Notes under the pieces: generated by a model
What the model saw: the letters and a program-made list of their open reading frames with translations, nothing else
The model's database searches: none
What the model was told of the DNA's origin: nothing
Part shown: in pieces, positions 25,385-34,042 of the stretch
Layout: each line of letters opens with the position of its first letter
Numbering within the stretch: position 1 is the first letter of the stretch
Program-made: the position numbers and the translations under genes
Source: Larkinella knui
Lineage (GTDB): Bacteria; Bacteroidota; Bacteroidia; Cytophagales; Spirosomataceae
DNA: 64,000 nt
Assembly (NCBI RefSeq): GCF_003858645.1
Contig: NZ_RQJP01000001.1
Location: 248,001 to 312,000, forward strand
Reading direction: 5' to 3'

Positions 25385-25469
25385 AGAGGGATGGCGGAGT
25401 GGTCGATCGCGGCAGTCTTGAAAACTGTTGACTGTAACAGGTCCGGGGGTTCGAATCCCTCTCCCTCTG
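25385..25469 (+). tRNA. tRNA-Ser (anticodon UGA)
   Basis: An 85-base tRNA. The acceptor arm AGAGGGA pairs perfectly with TCCCTCT, and the discriminator is G69 of the 254xx line. The anticodon loop CTTGAAA carries TGA at 25419-25421. There is a long variable arm typical of serine tRNAs, and a T-arm with TTCGAAT. CCA is not encoded. The 3' end faces the AT-rich inserted gene. Confidence 0.96.
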
Positions 25470-25480
25470 CTGAAATGAAC

Positions 25481-25515
25481 AAAAGCCCCCAAAACAAGCT
25501 GTTTTGGGGGCTTTT
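25481..25515 (+). terminator. Strong terminator after tRNA-Ser
   Basis: A 16-bp perfect stem (AAAAGCCCCCAAAACA at 25481-25496, complement at 25500-25515) with a three-base loop, ending in TTTTCTGTTTTT. Confidence 0.92.
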
Positions 25516-25635
25516 CTGTTTTTAGTGTACCTAATTCTAAGATCAGTTGATACTTTATTGTTTTTTTTGAGTAAATTATTATACAGATAATCAGTATATT
25601 GAAGTGTACCTGCTTTTGTATATCTGTACTCAGCC

Positions 25636-28434
25636 ATGATACACCTATTTATTGATAATTGTAGTCTTCAACACATGGTAAGTGATGGTGGATATAATAT
25701 CTATCTCGCTGATCTCGAAAATTATATAAATACCGATAAAATATCTTTTTTAACACATGATGTAACTATAATAGAGTGGGATAATCATAAGGAAAAACTG
25801 AAACATCATAAAGAAAGAAAACTATTAAACCCAAAGTCAAGAGTTGAATCAATTAATTCTTCTGCAGAGATTTTGCCAAGTAATTTTAATACAACTTTAC
25901 ATCTTGAGTACCAAACACAACAAATTGATATATTATTAGAAAATGCGAAAGTACTTAGTACTCCAGAAGGGATAACAAATGAATCTCATAAACGAATTAA
26001 ACAACGTCAAGCTCCTTTTCATAAGAAGCTTGACAGCGCAAGTGATTGGGAAATTATTGGATCATTAGGGCATTATTGTTATATGTATGGAATTTATGAA
26101 GTGTATTTTATTTCAAAAAACTTTAATGATTTTGGAAATCCGAATGATGGCTTTAAGACAATACACCCTGATATTCAAGAGCGATTTCATAAACTTAAAT
26201 TTAAATACTATATAAATTATTCTGATTTTTTTAAAGAGATTAAAGTAGAATATCGATATGAAGTGAATAGTTATAATTTGCCTCAAAATGAAATATTTAC
26301 TCACAAAGTATCGGTAAAAAAGAATGCATTTGAAAGCATACTTTATTTATTTAAAGATTTGTATAAAGAGCTTTCATTTGTGCCAATTCATATTTTAATG
26401 AAATATTATCCATTTTCTAAGTCAAAGGATACAAATGGTCGATTTAGAATCTTTAGTTTATATAACGTTCATGATGATTTATTGAAATTTGTCGAAATGT
26501 TTGAAATACATGATTCATCTAATATAATATTAAAAGAAACTGAATTTGAATATTTTGAAAATAAGAAAGAACTTGAGTTTGTATTAAATAAATTAACGCA
26601 TAATCTAATTTATAGTATTAGAGATGAAAGGGATGGCTCTTTAAAAAGTTTATACTATACCGAATATAATAAATGCGAATGTGCAAGGTGTAGCTATAAA
26701 AGACTGGATTTTTTAAAAATTTTTAATACTCTTAAAGAAGACGTTAAAGATATCCATGGTAAACTATTGAATGCATATATCAACTATAAAATTGGAAATT
26801 TTTCCGTTGCTGCAGATTTGTATTTTGAAATTTCTAAATTATCATTACAGCAAGAGTACTATATTTTTTACTTTATATCACAGTGTAATTTAAAAAGAAT
26901 ATACTCATTCTTAAATAGTTCTTATTACAATAAAGATAAAAATATTAGAGTATTGGACGAGATTAAGAATATTGATATAAATGAGGAGTTAGCTCGATTA
27001 AAGCCGTTAACTGATTATAATTTATTAATGTATATATCAAATGAGAGTTTTTTTAACTTAGCGTTTCAAAAAATTTCTAAATTGGTAAGTGATATTTTGG
27101 AGCACTATTTTAGTCAATTAAAAGGGGGTTGGGCATCTAATAAATATGTTTGGGAATTAATTGAAGAGTATACCAAACTTGATTCATTTATAAATGAGAA
27201 TTTTATTGTATATGATAAATACTTTAATTTTGAAGATCTATTTGATTTGGTATTAAAAGGTCTTTTGTCTTCTCATGCGATCAAAGAAGACCAAGGGGCA
27301 AAGCTGAATCAGTTTGATGATTATTGGATAGAAAAAATTATATTTTATGCACGAAAAGAAAGTTTAATTAAATATTATCAAGATTATAAACTTAGGAGTA
27401 TTAAATATAGTAATTCTGAAAAAGTTGAAAATGGGTTTATTGTAAAGGCGCGATTATTTTTAGGAAACGAAAAAGGTAATCTTGAACTTGAAGGAAGTAA
27501 AAACAGAAATAGTTATTTTACTGATTTTTACAGTCGTTTATTTGAGAATATAATCACATTAGCCGCATTACTTGATTTAAATGAAGATAACTTAAATATT
27601 TTTTCAGAAAATTTGCTTAATTTTTTCTCGAAAAATAAATCTTTAAATACAAAATTTTATTCATCAACAAAGGTTTTTATTGCTCTTAAAGGTAAAAGTA
27701 TAAACGAAAATACATTAAATAGATTTGTAGATATTTTCCTTAAAGAGGTTCGTGATAATAGACTTGATCAATCTTTTTTTAAGTATTTATTTAATTCATT
27801 TCGTCAAACAGATCCGCTAAGAATTGATTATTCAAAATTTAATTTTATTTTGAAAACAGCTTTAATACACCCTCAAGGGGAATATTTTTTTTCTAATGAT
27901 TCTTTATTGTCATTATATCGAAAGTCTTCAATTAAAAGACAGGAAATAATAAAGAAAAATATTATAAATAAACTAAATTCTGATTTTAATTTTGACTTAT
28001 TTATTTTTTTTACAATTTATGATGTTATACCATTAGATGTAGATAAAGTTATTGAATTGTTTACTAGTACCGAATTTAAATCTGAAAGGCATGGATTTAA
28101 AAGTATATTTAATGGGGTTGTAGAATATCAAGATTACAATCTTGATAAATTGTTAAACTTGTACTTTAGATTCAAGTTTAAGTTGAATGAAGATATAATA
28201 AGTAAAATAAAATCGCTTAATTTGTATTATGAATGGTTGATTGATGTTAATAATTTCAATTATGATTTGTTTAGACCAGAATGGATAGTTAATTATAATT
28301 CTGAATATTATTTCAGAGAAATGGGTAGTTCTGATCTTTTAATTAAGAAATTATTTAAATATGTAAGTGGAAATGATGATCCTCTTATAAAAGAAGTATT
28401 GTTAAAAATTATGTACTTTTCTGGTAAATTTTAA
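25636..28434 (+). CDS. Large AT-rich protein with PIN-like N-terminal domain, putative defence or mobile cargo gene
   Basis: 932 residues in a single open frame, far more AT-rich than any other gene here and full of Asn, Lys, Ile, Phe and Tyr codons ending in A/T. Residues 1-200 look PIN-like: Asp7 in LFIDNCS, Glu47 in TIIEWDN, Asp133/Asp137 in KLDSASDWEI and Asp165 in FISKNFNDF, positioned as the acidic residues of a metal-dependent RNase. Residues 345-355 hold a cysteine cluster (Cys347, 349, 352 in KCECARC). The rest appears all-helical and repeat-like. It follows tRNA-Ser, a common integration site, with no integrase beside it. I do not recognise the family; the nuclease role is inferred from motif placement only. 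Confidence 0.7.
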   Translation: MIHLFIDNCSLQHMVSDGGYNIYLADLENYINTDKISFLTHDVTIIEWDNHKEKLKHHKERKLLNPKSRVESINSSAEILPSNFNTTLHLEYQTQQIDILLENAKVLSTPEGITNESHKRIKQRQAPFHKKLDSASDWEIIGSLGHYCYMYGIYEVYFISKNFNDFGNPNDGFKTIHPDIQERFHKLKFKYYINYSDFFKEIKVEYRYEVNSYNLPQNEIFTHKVSVKKNAFESILYLFKDLYKELSFVPIHILMKYYPFSKSKDTNGRFRIFSLYNVHDDLLKFVEMFEIHDSSNIILKETEFEYFENKKELEFVLNKLTHNLIYSIRDERDGSLKSLYYTEYNKCECARCSYKRLDFLKIFNTLKEDVKDIHGKLLNAYINYKIGNFSVAADLYFEISKLSLQQEYYIFYFISQCNLKRIYSFLNSSYYNKDKNIRVLDEIKNIDINEELARLKPLTDYNLLMYISNESFFNLAFQKISKLVSDILEHYFSQLKGGWASNKYVWELIEEYTKLDSFINENFIVYDKYFNFEDLFDLVLKGLLSSHAIKEDQGAKLNQFDDYWIEKIIFYARKESLIKYYQDYKLRSIKYSNSEKVENGFIVKARLFLGNEKGNLELEGSKNRNSYFTDFYSRLFENIITLAALLDLNEDNLNIFSENLLNFFSKNKSLNTKFYSSTKVFIALKGKSINENTLNRFVDIFLKEVRDNRLDQSFFKYLFNSFRQTDPLRIDYSKFNFILKTALIHPQGEYFFSNDSLLSLYRKSSIKRQEIIKKNIINKLNSDFNFDLFIFFTIYDVIPLDVDKVIELFTSTEFKSERHGFKSIFNGVVEYQDYNLDKLLNLYFRFKFKLNEDIISKIKSLNLYYEWLIDVNNFNYDLFRPEWIVNYNSEYYFREMGSSDLLIKKLFKYVSGNDDPLIKEVLLKIMYFSGKF

Positions 28435-28503
28435 AGTATATGATATTTGAGATGAGAGAATCCCTGCCAGCAGATGCCAACCAGGATTGTTACTTACTTA
28501 ACG

Positions 28504-28629
28504 TTAATTTGATTCCGAATCCGAGCCACCTATTTTGTCTGGGTTGTACGTTCCGCTAATTATTCGGCCTTTGTACTTGTCGCTTTCCTTCTGCTTGCGT
28601 TTATACCATTCCCATTCATCGGCACTCAT
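28504..28629 (-). pseudogene. Short ORF, possible gene remnant
   Basis: A 41-codon frame from ATG 28629 to TAA at 28504, which can be extended upstream to about 28665. It encodes a very hydrophilic, charged peptide (MSADEWEWYKRKQKESDKYK...). The codon composition is like the host rather than the AT-rich gene beside it. It may be the tail of a gene broken by the insertion, or chance. The rest of 28435-28805 shows no other gene. Confidence 0.3.
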
Positions 28630-28792
28630 ACCGTCGCCGGTTTTCTCCTGCTCCCGCAATTTTTAAATAAGTGCATTACTACTAACCCAAAAACAACCTG
28701 TTTTAGAACTTTAGCTTTACTAGTAAAACCAGTTGATCCGGTTTGCATTGGTTTACAGAATAGTCGCCTTACCCTTATCCTTCACATCAATC

Positions 28793-28810
28793 CTTGACGC
28801 CAGCGTCAAG
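28793..28810. other. Short palindrome at the end of the AraC gene
   Basis: CTTGACGC and its complement GCGTCAAG around CA, overlapping the stop codon of the AraC-type gene. Too short and without a T-run to be called a terminator with confidence. Confidence 0.35.
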
Positions 28811-29783
28811 CCCGCACTTTACTGGGAGCTACCCGGAACTTCTTTTTGAAGGCCGTACTGAAGTGCTGCAGGGAAGAATAGCCCAGCGTAAAGGCAATTT
28901 CCCCGGCGGTTCGCTTATTCTCCAGCAATTCGGTTTTTGCCAGTTCCAGGCGCTGGTCTGACAAATAGCCAAAGACGCTCGTGCCGAATACTTCTTTAAA
29001 ACCCCGCTTCAACTTGTATTCGTTGATACCGGCTTCCCGGGCCAGTTGCGACAGACTGGGTGGACTGGCTAGGTGCCGGGTCAGGTAGTCGCGGGCAAAC
29101 CAGAGCCGCTCCTTGTCCGACGCGGTTTTGATATAACCGCCCGCCGGTGGTGGCGTCTGGCTCGCGGCTTCGGCCTGCATCACCAGCAGTTCCAGGGTTT
29201 TAGCCTGCAAAAAAAGCTTCTTTAAACCACCCTCGTAAGGGCATTGAATGATCGCCGTGACGGCTTGCCGCATACCGGTCGTCAGGTAAAGGGTCGTCGG
29301 CGACAGGGCGACCGGTTTTTGCAGGACCACCTGATCGGCAAAGCGTTTTAATCCGTCATTGGCCTCTCGGGACAGACCGAGAAAGGTATCGAGGGAGAAC
29401 TGAATCATGAAGGTCGTCAATCCGTCGTTTTCACTCTGGAGCATTCCCTCGTTTACCGGTGAATAGAACAGGTTGTGTTGGTGCGGGCCCAGTTCAAAGG
29501 CCCTTTCTTTCAGGATGCGCCGGGTCGTGGTTTTTCCCTGCAGGTTGATATACAGGGTGATGACATCGGTAGGCGACTCCATCGCCCAGTCCAGCTGGAC
29601 CCGCTGGTTAACCCGCCAGTCTGAATAGCCAACGCGCAGGCCCCCCACATACCATTCGCGGGAGTGAACGTCGGCAAATGGAAACTGAAGCGTCTGCGTG
29701 GTTTCCAGGACGTCGTCCGTGCTGAGTTTTCCATCGAAGAACTGCCGGGAAAGCGGGGTGAGAAGATCGGTTTCGGTTGACAT
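28806..29783 (-). CDS. AraC family transcriptional regulator
   Basis: 325 residues from ATG 29783 (the frame is open to 29840). The last ~100 residues are the double helix-turn-helix (SLSQLAREAGINEYKLKRGF; IAFTLGYSSLQHFSTAFKK). The N-terminal ~200 residues form a ligand-sensing region like that of PchR-type regulators of siderophore receptors (LYINLQGKTTTRR, GPHQHNLFYSP). It is divergent from the TonB receptor gene at 29960, with about 175 bases between starts, and probably controls it in response to the transported ligand (inference). Confidence 0.88.
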   Translation of the reverse strand: MSTETDLLTPLSRQFFDGKLSTDDVLETTQTLQFPFADVHSREWYVGGLRVGYSDWRVNQRVQLDWAMESPTDVITLYINLQGKTTTRRILKERAFELGPHQHNLFYSPVNEGMLQSENDGLTTFMIQFSLDTFLGLSREANDGLKRFADQVVLQKPVALSPTTLYLTTGMRQAVTAIIQCPYEGGLKKLFLQAKTLELLVMQAEAASQTPPPAGGYIKTASDKERLWFARDYLTRHLASPPSLSQLAREAGINEYKLKRGFKEVFGTSVFGYLSDQRLELAKTELLENKRTAGEIAFTLGYSSLQHFSTAFKKKFRVAPSKVRA

Positions 29784-29959
29784 GGTCAATACGCTGCTTT
29801 CGTTTTCTGGTTTGTTTACCGATGACACCCACCGGGTCATTGCCCCCTATGTCCATCCCGAAACTCCCGAATTTATAAGTTTTGACTCCGTTTGGTGTAA
29901 CGTCTGCCGTTGCCTTGTGCCCTTGTTTTGTGAGCGAATTGAATCAACCATCAAGCAAC

Positions 29960-32335
29960 ATGAAGCGGATCGTTTTTTTACTCCTTTTGGCAGCGGCCCT
30001 GCTGGTTTCATACCGAAGCCGCGCGCAAACAACCGGCCAAACCATCAAAGGGCTTGTGTTCGACCGGCAATCCCAGGCTCCCCTGCCGGGCGTCAATCTG
30101 ATTGTGGTCGGCTTATCTCCCCAGAAAGGGGCCACGTCGGACGGCGAAGGGCACGTTCGAATCACGGACGTCACGCCGGGCCGGTATGACCTGAAAGCAT
30201 CCGGGGTGGGCTACAAAGAACTCCTCCTGCCGAACGTGCTGGTGACGGCCGGCAAACAAGTCGTTCTCGAAATCGGGTTGGAAGAATACGCCGGCGCCCT
30301 GCAGGAAGTGGTGGTTCGGGGTACCAGGAAAAACGCAACGGCCAATGAAATGACCACCGTCAGCGGCCGCTCCTTTTCCATGGAAGAAGCCAGCCGGTAC
30401 GCTGGCGGACGCGCGGACCCCGCCCGGCTCGTGGCGAATTTCGCGGGCGTAAGTGCGCCCAACGATTACCGAAATGACATCATCGTGCGGGGGAACTCAC
30501 CAACCGGGGTTTTGTGGCGGATCGAGGGCCTGAACGTTCCCAGCCCCAACCATTTTGCAACCCTGTCGGCCACTGGTGCGCCTGTTACGCTGCTGAATAC
30601 GAACGTGTTGCGTAGTTCCGACTTCTTTACGTCCGCATTCCCGGCCGAATACGGGAATGCCACTGCGGGCGTTTTTGATGTTGGACTCCGGAACGGGACG
30701 ACCGACAAACCGGAACACACGCTCCAGTTTGGCCTTTTTACCGGACTGGAAGCCGTCTCGGAAGGACCTCTGCGAAAAGGCGGCAACGCATCGTATCTGG
30801 TGGCCTACCGGTATTCATTCACGGGGCTGGCCAAAGAACTCGGAATTCCCATCGGCTCCACGGCCATTCCTCATTACCAGGATGTGTCTTTCAAGATCAA
30901 CTCGGGCACGACGCGCGTTGGACGCTTTACGCTGTTTGGCGTTGGCGGCCTCAGTGATATTGCCATCAAACACGATGAGATTGATTCGTCGGACGTATTT
31001 GCCGATCCCCGACGGGATACCTATTCCCGGAGCAAGCTGGGGTTTGTGGGCCTGCGGCATACGCTCCGGCTCGGTAAGGATGCCTACTGGAACACGGTAT
31101 TGGGCACAAGCTATTCGGGCAATGCCAGTCGGCAGGACACCCTTCAGGAACCGGCGACCGGCGTTCGCGTACGGGAGGTGAACAGCCGCGAAACCCGCTA
31201 CTCCTTCCACACGGTTGTCAATGCCAAGCTAAATGCCCGTTTCACCGCCCGGGCGGGCCTGCAGGGAGAGTTCTACCAACTGAATTTGTTGCTGCGGGAC
31301 CGCGAATATACGCCCGATTGGAATTACGTGTGGGACAGCAAACGCAACACGCAGCTCTGGTCGGCTTATCTACAGGCCCGTTACAGCCTGACCGGCCGCC
31401 TGACCCTGAACGCCGGGGTTCGCACGCAGCACCTGACGTTGAATCAGCATACCTCTCTGGAACCCCGGCTTGGCTTGCAGTATCAGATCAATGAACGCTC
31501 GTCGCTGAGCGCGGCCTACGGGTACCACAGCCAGATGCAACCCCTGAACGTTTATTTCTACCGCGGGCTGCTGCCCGATGGGCAATACGACGAATCGAAT
31601 CAGCAACTCGATTTTACGACGAGTCAGCATTGGGTGCTGGGGTATGATCTGCTGCCCTTCGAGAATTGGCGTATTAAACTGGAAGCGTACTACCAGCGAC
31701 TCAGCCAGGTGCCGGTAACCAGACAAAGGAGCAGCTTCTCGCTATTGAACGAAGGAGCGTCTTACCAGCAAACCGAACAGGGTTTTCTCATCAACCACGG
31801 CACAGGGACGAATCGGGGTGTCGAACTGACGGTCGAAAAGTTTTTCTCGCGGGGTTTTTATGGACTCCTGACGGGCTCGGTTTACCAGTCGACCTACCAG
31901 GGCAGCGATCAGATCAGGCGCAGTACGGCTTTTGACGGCCGGTTTGTGTATAATCTGTTGGTGGGGAAGGAGTTTAAGATAGGTCGTCTGAAGCAAAATG
32001 CCCTCACGGTCGATTACAAGGTAACGCATGCCGGTGGCCGTCCCTACACTCCCGTGGATCTGGCGGCTTCCCAACGGGCGGGGAAGGAAGTGCTGCTGGG
32101 TGATTCGGATGCGTTCAGCCAGCGGCTTCCGGATTTTTTCCGGATGGATATCAAGGTTGGCGTCACGTTCAATAGCAAACAAAAAAAGCGGACGCACGCC
32201 ATTTATTACGATCTGCAGAATGTAACGAACAACCAAAATGTGTTCGCCCGGCAGTACAACAAAGTGACCCGCCAGGTGAATACCGCCTACCAGATTGGCT
32301 TCATCCCAAATTTTGTATACAAGCTTCAATTCTAA
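29960..32335 (+). CDS. TonB-dependent receptor with carboxypeptidase-like regulatory domain
   Basis: 791 residues from ATG 29960, where a signal peptide begins (MKRIVFLLLLAAALLVS); the frame is open to 29882. Residues ~30-110 are the carboxypeptidase-regulatory-like beta sandwich (IKGLVFDRQSQAPLPGVNL), residues ~120-230 the plug (NDIIVRGNSPTGVLWRIEG), and the rest the barrel. The plug includes AEYGNATAGVFDVGLRNG. No SusD gene follows, so it is not a glycan-uptake pair; the divergent PchR-like regulator suggests iron-siderophore uptake (inference). The next gene starts 12 bases downstream. Confidence 0.9.
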   Translation: MKRIVFLLLLAAALLVSYRSRAQTTGQTIKGLVFDRQSQAPLPGVNLIVVGLSPQKGATSDGEGHVRITDVTPGRYDLKASGVGYKELLLPNVLVTAGKQVVLEIGLEEYAGALQEVVVRGTRKNATANEMTTVSGRSFSMEEASRYAGGRADPARLVANFAGVSAPNDYRNDIIVRGNSPTGVLWRIEGLNVPSPNHFATLSATGAPVTLLNTNVLRSSDFFTSAFPAEYGNATAGVFDVGLRNGTTDKPEHTLQFGLFTGLEAVSEGPLRKGGNASYLVAYRYSFTGLAKELGIPIGSTAIPHYQDVSFKINSGTTRVGRFTLFGVGGLSDIAIKHDEIDSSDVFADPRRDTYSRSKLGFVGLRHTLRLGKDAYWNTVLGTSYSGNASRQDTLQEPATGVRVREVNSRETRYSFHTVVNAKLNARFTARAGLQGEFYQLNLLLRDREYTPDWNYVWDSKRNTQLWSAYLQARYSLTGRLTLNAGVRTQHLTLNQHTSLEPRLGLQYQINERSSLSAAYGYHSQMQPLNVYFYRGLLPDGQYDESNQQLDFTTSQHWVLGYDLLPFENWRIKLEAYYQRLSQVPVTRQRSSFSLLNEGASYQQTEQGFLINHGTGTNRGVELTVEKFFSRGFYGLLTGSVYQSTYQGSDQIRRSTAFDGRFVYNLLVGKEFKIGRLKQNALTVDYKVTHAGGRPYTPVDLAASQRAGKEVLLGDSDAFSQRLPDFFRMDIKVGVTFNSKQKKRTHAIYYDLQNVTNNQNVFARQYNKVTRQVNTAYQIGFIPNFVYKLQF

Positions 32336-32347
32336 CCGCAAACGATC

Positions 32348-33412
32348 ATGGTCCGTTCTGAATTTTTCCCGGCCGGGTCTTCCCGGCACCTGGTTTCCTT
32401 TTCCTCAACCGTTCTTTTTCATTCCGTCCACTGGACGATTCTCATTCTCCTGTCCCGGCTTTTTACCAGACTAATCGCCAGCCTCGGACAAGCGCGCTGG
32501 GCCAGCATGATTGCCGTGGGGCTGCTTACGAGCACCTGGACAACGGTTTATGCCCAGCCGGTCCCGGTGAATACGCTCGATGTATCGGCGGTCTATGTGC
32601 CTTCTACGGGGTACCTGCAGACGAAAGAAAACACGGCCCGGCACCCCAAAACCGCCTTTCAACGGTTGAGCCTCGGCTACGGTTTTTCGATAGCGGCCCG
32701 GGTCGATACCGCTACCAGAAGCGTTCGAAGCTGGACGGGAACCATCAGCGGTCACTACACCCACCTGGGTCAGAAGGGCAGCGACGATCCGCTGATCCCG
32801 GCCCGGTTGCTGTTTACCGAACTTGGCTTAACCCATTACCGGTCGGGACGAAATCGGTGGTCTACGCTCTACATCGTATCCGCGGGCCTGAACACGGATC
32901 TGCAACGCATCACGACCCATGATCTGTTTATCAACGGCGGTTTCATCCTGCTGAAAACCTACAGTCCGCAGTTTTCATTGGGCTTCGGTGGATTTATGTA
33001 CAACGCCCTCAGTACTCCCATTCTCATGCCGGGTTTAGTGGTTCAGTGGCAAACCACGGGGAAGTTCAACGTGACGGTAAATCTGCCTACTGAAATCAGT
33101 GTCGGCTATAAAGCCAGTGCCAAAACGATGCTGAAACTAGCCTTCCGCCCCCGCAACATCAATTACGACGTAACAAACAAGGTCGATCCCGAAAAGCGCG
33201 CCCTGAGTTATTGGGAACTGCCCATTGGACTCGAAAGCCGGTGGCAAGGTAAGCGGTTCGATCTTACCGCAGCGGGGGGGCTTATGGCCTTGCGCAGCTT
33301 TCAATTTTACGAGCGCGGTATTTCCAACATGTTCAAGTCGGTGCCCGGCCATATGATGTCGGCCAACTTCTTTGTGCATGCAGGAGTTCGGTATCGGCTA
33401 TCCGATCGCTGA
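32348..33412 (+). CDS. Putative outer membrane beta-barrel protein (DUF6268-like)
   Basis: 354 residues. A signal-like hydrophobic segment (ASMIAVGLLTSTWTTVYAQ) ends near residue 70 and is preceded by a long, unusual N-terminal stretch, so the true start may be ATG 32507 (residue 54). The remainder is rich in alternating beta strands ending in VHAGVRYRLSDR. The shape resembles DUF6268 outer membrane proteins; I am not certain of this. It follows the TonB receptor gene by 12 bases and is closed by a strong terminator. Confidence 0.6.
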   Translation: MVRSEFFPAGSSRHLVSFSSTVLFHSVHWTILILLSRLFTRLIASLGQARWASMIAVGLLTSTWTTVYAQPVPVNTLDVSAVYVPSTGYLQTKENTARHPKTAFQRLSLGYGFSIAARVDTATRSVRSWTGTISGHYTHLGQKGSDDPLIPARLLFTELGLTHYRSGRNRWSTLYIVSAGLNTDLQRITTHDLFINGGFILLKTYSPQFSLGFGGFMYNALSTPILMPGLVVQWQTTGKFNVTVNLPTEISVGYKASAKTMLKLAFRPRNINYDVTNKVDPEKRALSYWELPIGLESRWQGKRFDLTAAGGLMALRSFQFYERGISNMFKSVPGHMMSANFFVHAGVRYRLSDR

Positions 33413-33446
33413 AATCGGCTTGCATTCGACGGATTTTCATAGCTGC

Positions 33447-33486
33447 CGCTTTCAGCCCGATCCAGTTCTGGATCGGGCTGAAAGCG
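33447..33486 (+). terminator. Terminator of the TonB receptor operon
   Basis: Nearly continuous 19-bp stem (arms 33447-33465 and 33468-33486, CTTTCAGCCCGATCCAG and complement) with a two-base spacer, followed by the T-rich stretch TTCTTTTATTTTTT. Confidence 0.85.
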
Positions 33487-33516
33487 TGTCCGTTCTTTTA
33501 TTTTTTCAATTCTTAC

Positions 33517-33548
33517 TTGGATACCTCGCGATCCTTCAATTATCTTTG
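33517..33548 (+). promoter_or_regulatory. Promoter of the MarR-rph operon
   Basis: TTG at 33517-33519 and TATCTTTG at 33541-33548 match the -33/-7 pattern with 21 bases between. The MarR ATG is 31 bases downstream. Confidence 0.7.
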
Positions 33549-33575
33549 TGACTAAGATAATTAGAAACTAAGATA
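33539..33575 (+). promoter_or_regulatory. Probable MarR operator
   Basis: A perfect 8-bp inverted repeat, ATTATCTT (33539-33546) and AAGATAAT (33554-33561), overlaps the -7 element. ACTAAGATA is also present as a direct repeat at 33551 and 33567, 16 bases apart. The placement fits autorepression by the MarR protein encoded next. Confidence 0.6.
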
Positions 33576-33579
33576 TAAG

Positions 33580-34041
33580 ATGAATGATGAACTCCTCAAC
33601 CGGATACGGAAACTGAGTCAGCACTATGCCTACACCTCCATTCAGATGCACGAAGCCGTTGCCCGCAAGGCGGGGCTTTCGGGTACGGACCATAAATACC
33701 TGGGATTTTTAATGGAAAAAGGGCAGATGACAGCGGGCGAGCTTGCCACCCTGACGGGGCTGACGACCGGTGCCGTGACGGGTTTAATCGACCGGTTTGA
33801 AAAGAAAGACCTGGTGAAAAGACGATTTGCTCAGGACGACCGGCGGAAGGTGATCATCGAGCCTGATACAGATCGCATCATGGCACTCCTGGTGCCGCTC
33901 TACAAAGAATTCCGAAGCAAGTCGGAACAGCTGATGGCTTCCTTTTCGGACCAGGAAAGCGAAGTGATTGAAGCCTACTTTTTAAAAGCGATCGACATCA
34001 TGAAGGAGACAACCGATCAACTCAACGACCACAAACTTTAA
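33580..34041 (+). CDS. MarR family transcriptional regulator
   Basis: 153 residues with the MarR winged helix: helix-turn-helix at ~48-75 (MTAGELATLTGLTTGAVTGL), wing at ~80-95 (KKDLVKRRFAQDDRRKVII), and N- and C-terminal helices for dimerization. It lies one base before the rifampicin phosphotransferase gene, so the two form an operon. MarR proteins release DNA on binding phenolic or drug-like ligands, so it may de-repress the enzyme when a drug is present (inference). Confidence 0.92.
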   Translation: MNDELLNRIRKLSQHYAYTSIQMHEAVARKAGLSGTDHKYLGFLMEKGQMTAGELATLTGLTTGAVTGLIDRFEKKDLVKRRFAQDDRRKVIIEPDTDRIMALLVPLYKEFRSKSEQLMASFSDQESEVIEAYFLKAIDIMKETTDQLNDHKL

Positions 34042-34042
34042 A

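Noticed and set aside
25385-28805. Integrative element with att sites at tRNA-Ser
   Set aside because: The tRNA location and AT-rich cargo fit, but no integrase and no convincing duplicate of the tRNA 3' end was found; the short match GAATCCCT near 28468 is too small.
28793-28810. Hairpin CTTGACGC/GCGTCAAG as another member of the GGCTGACGCA family
   Set aside because: It shares TGACGC, but there are no arms and no core-length match; likely unrelated.
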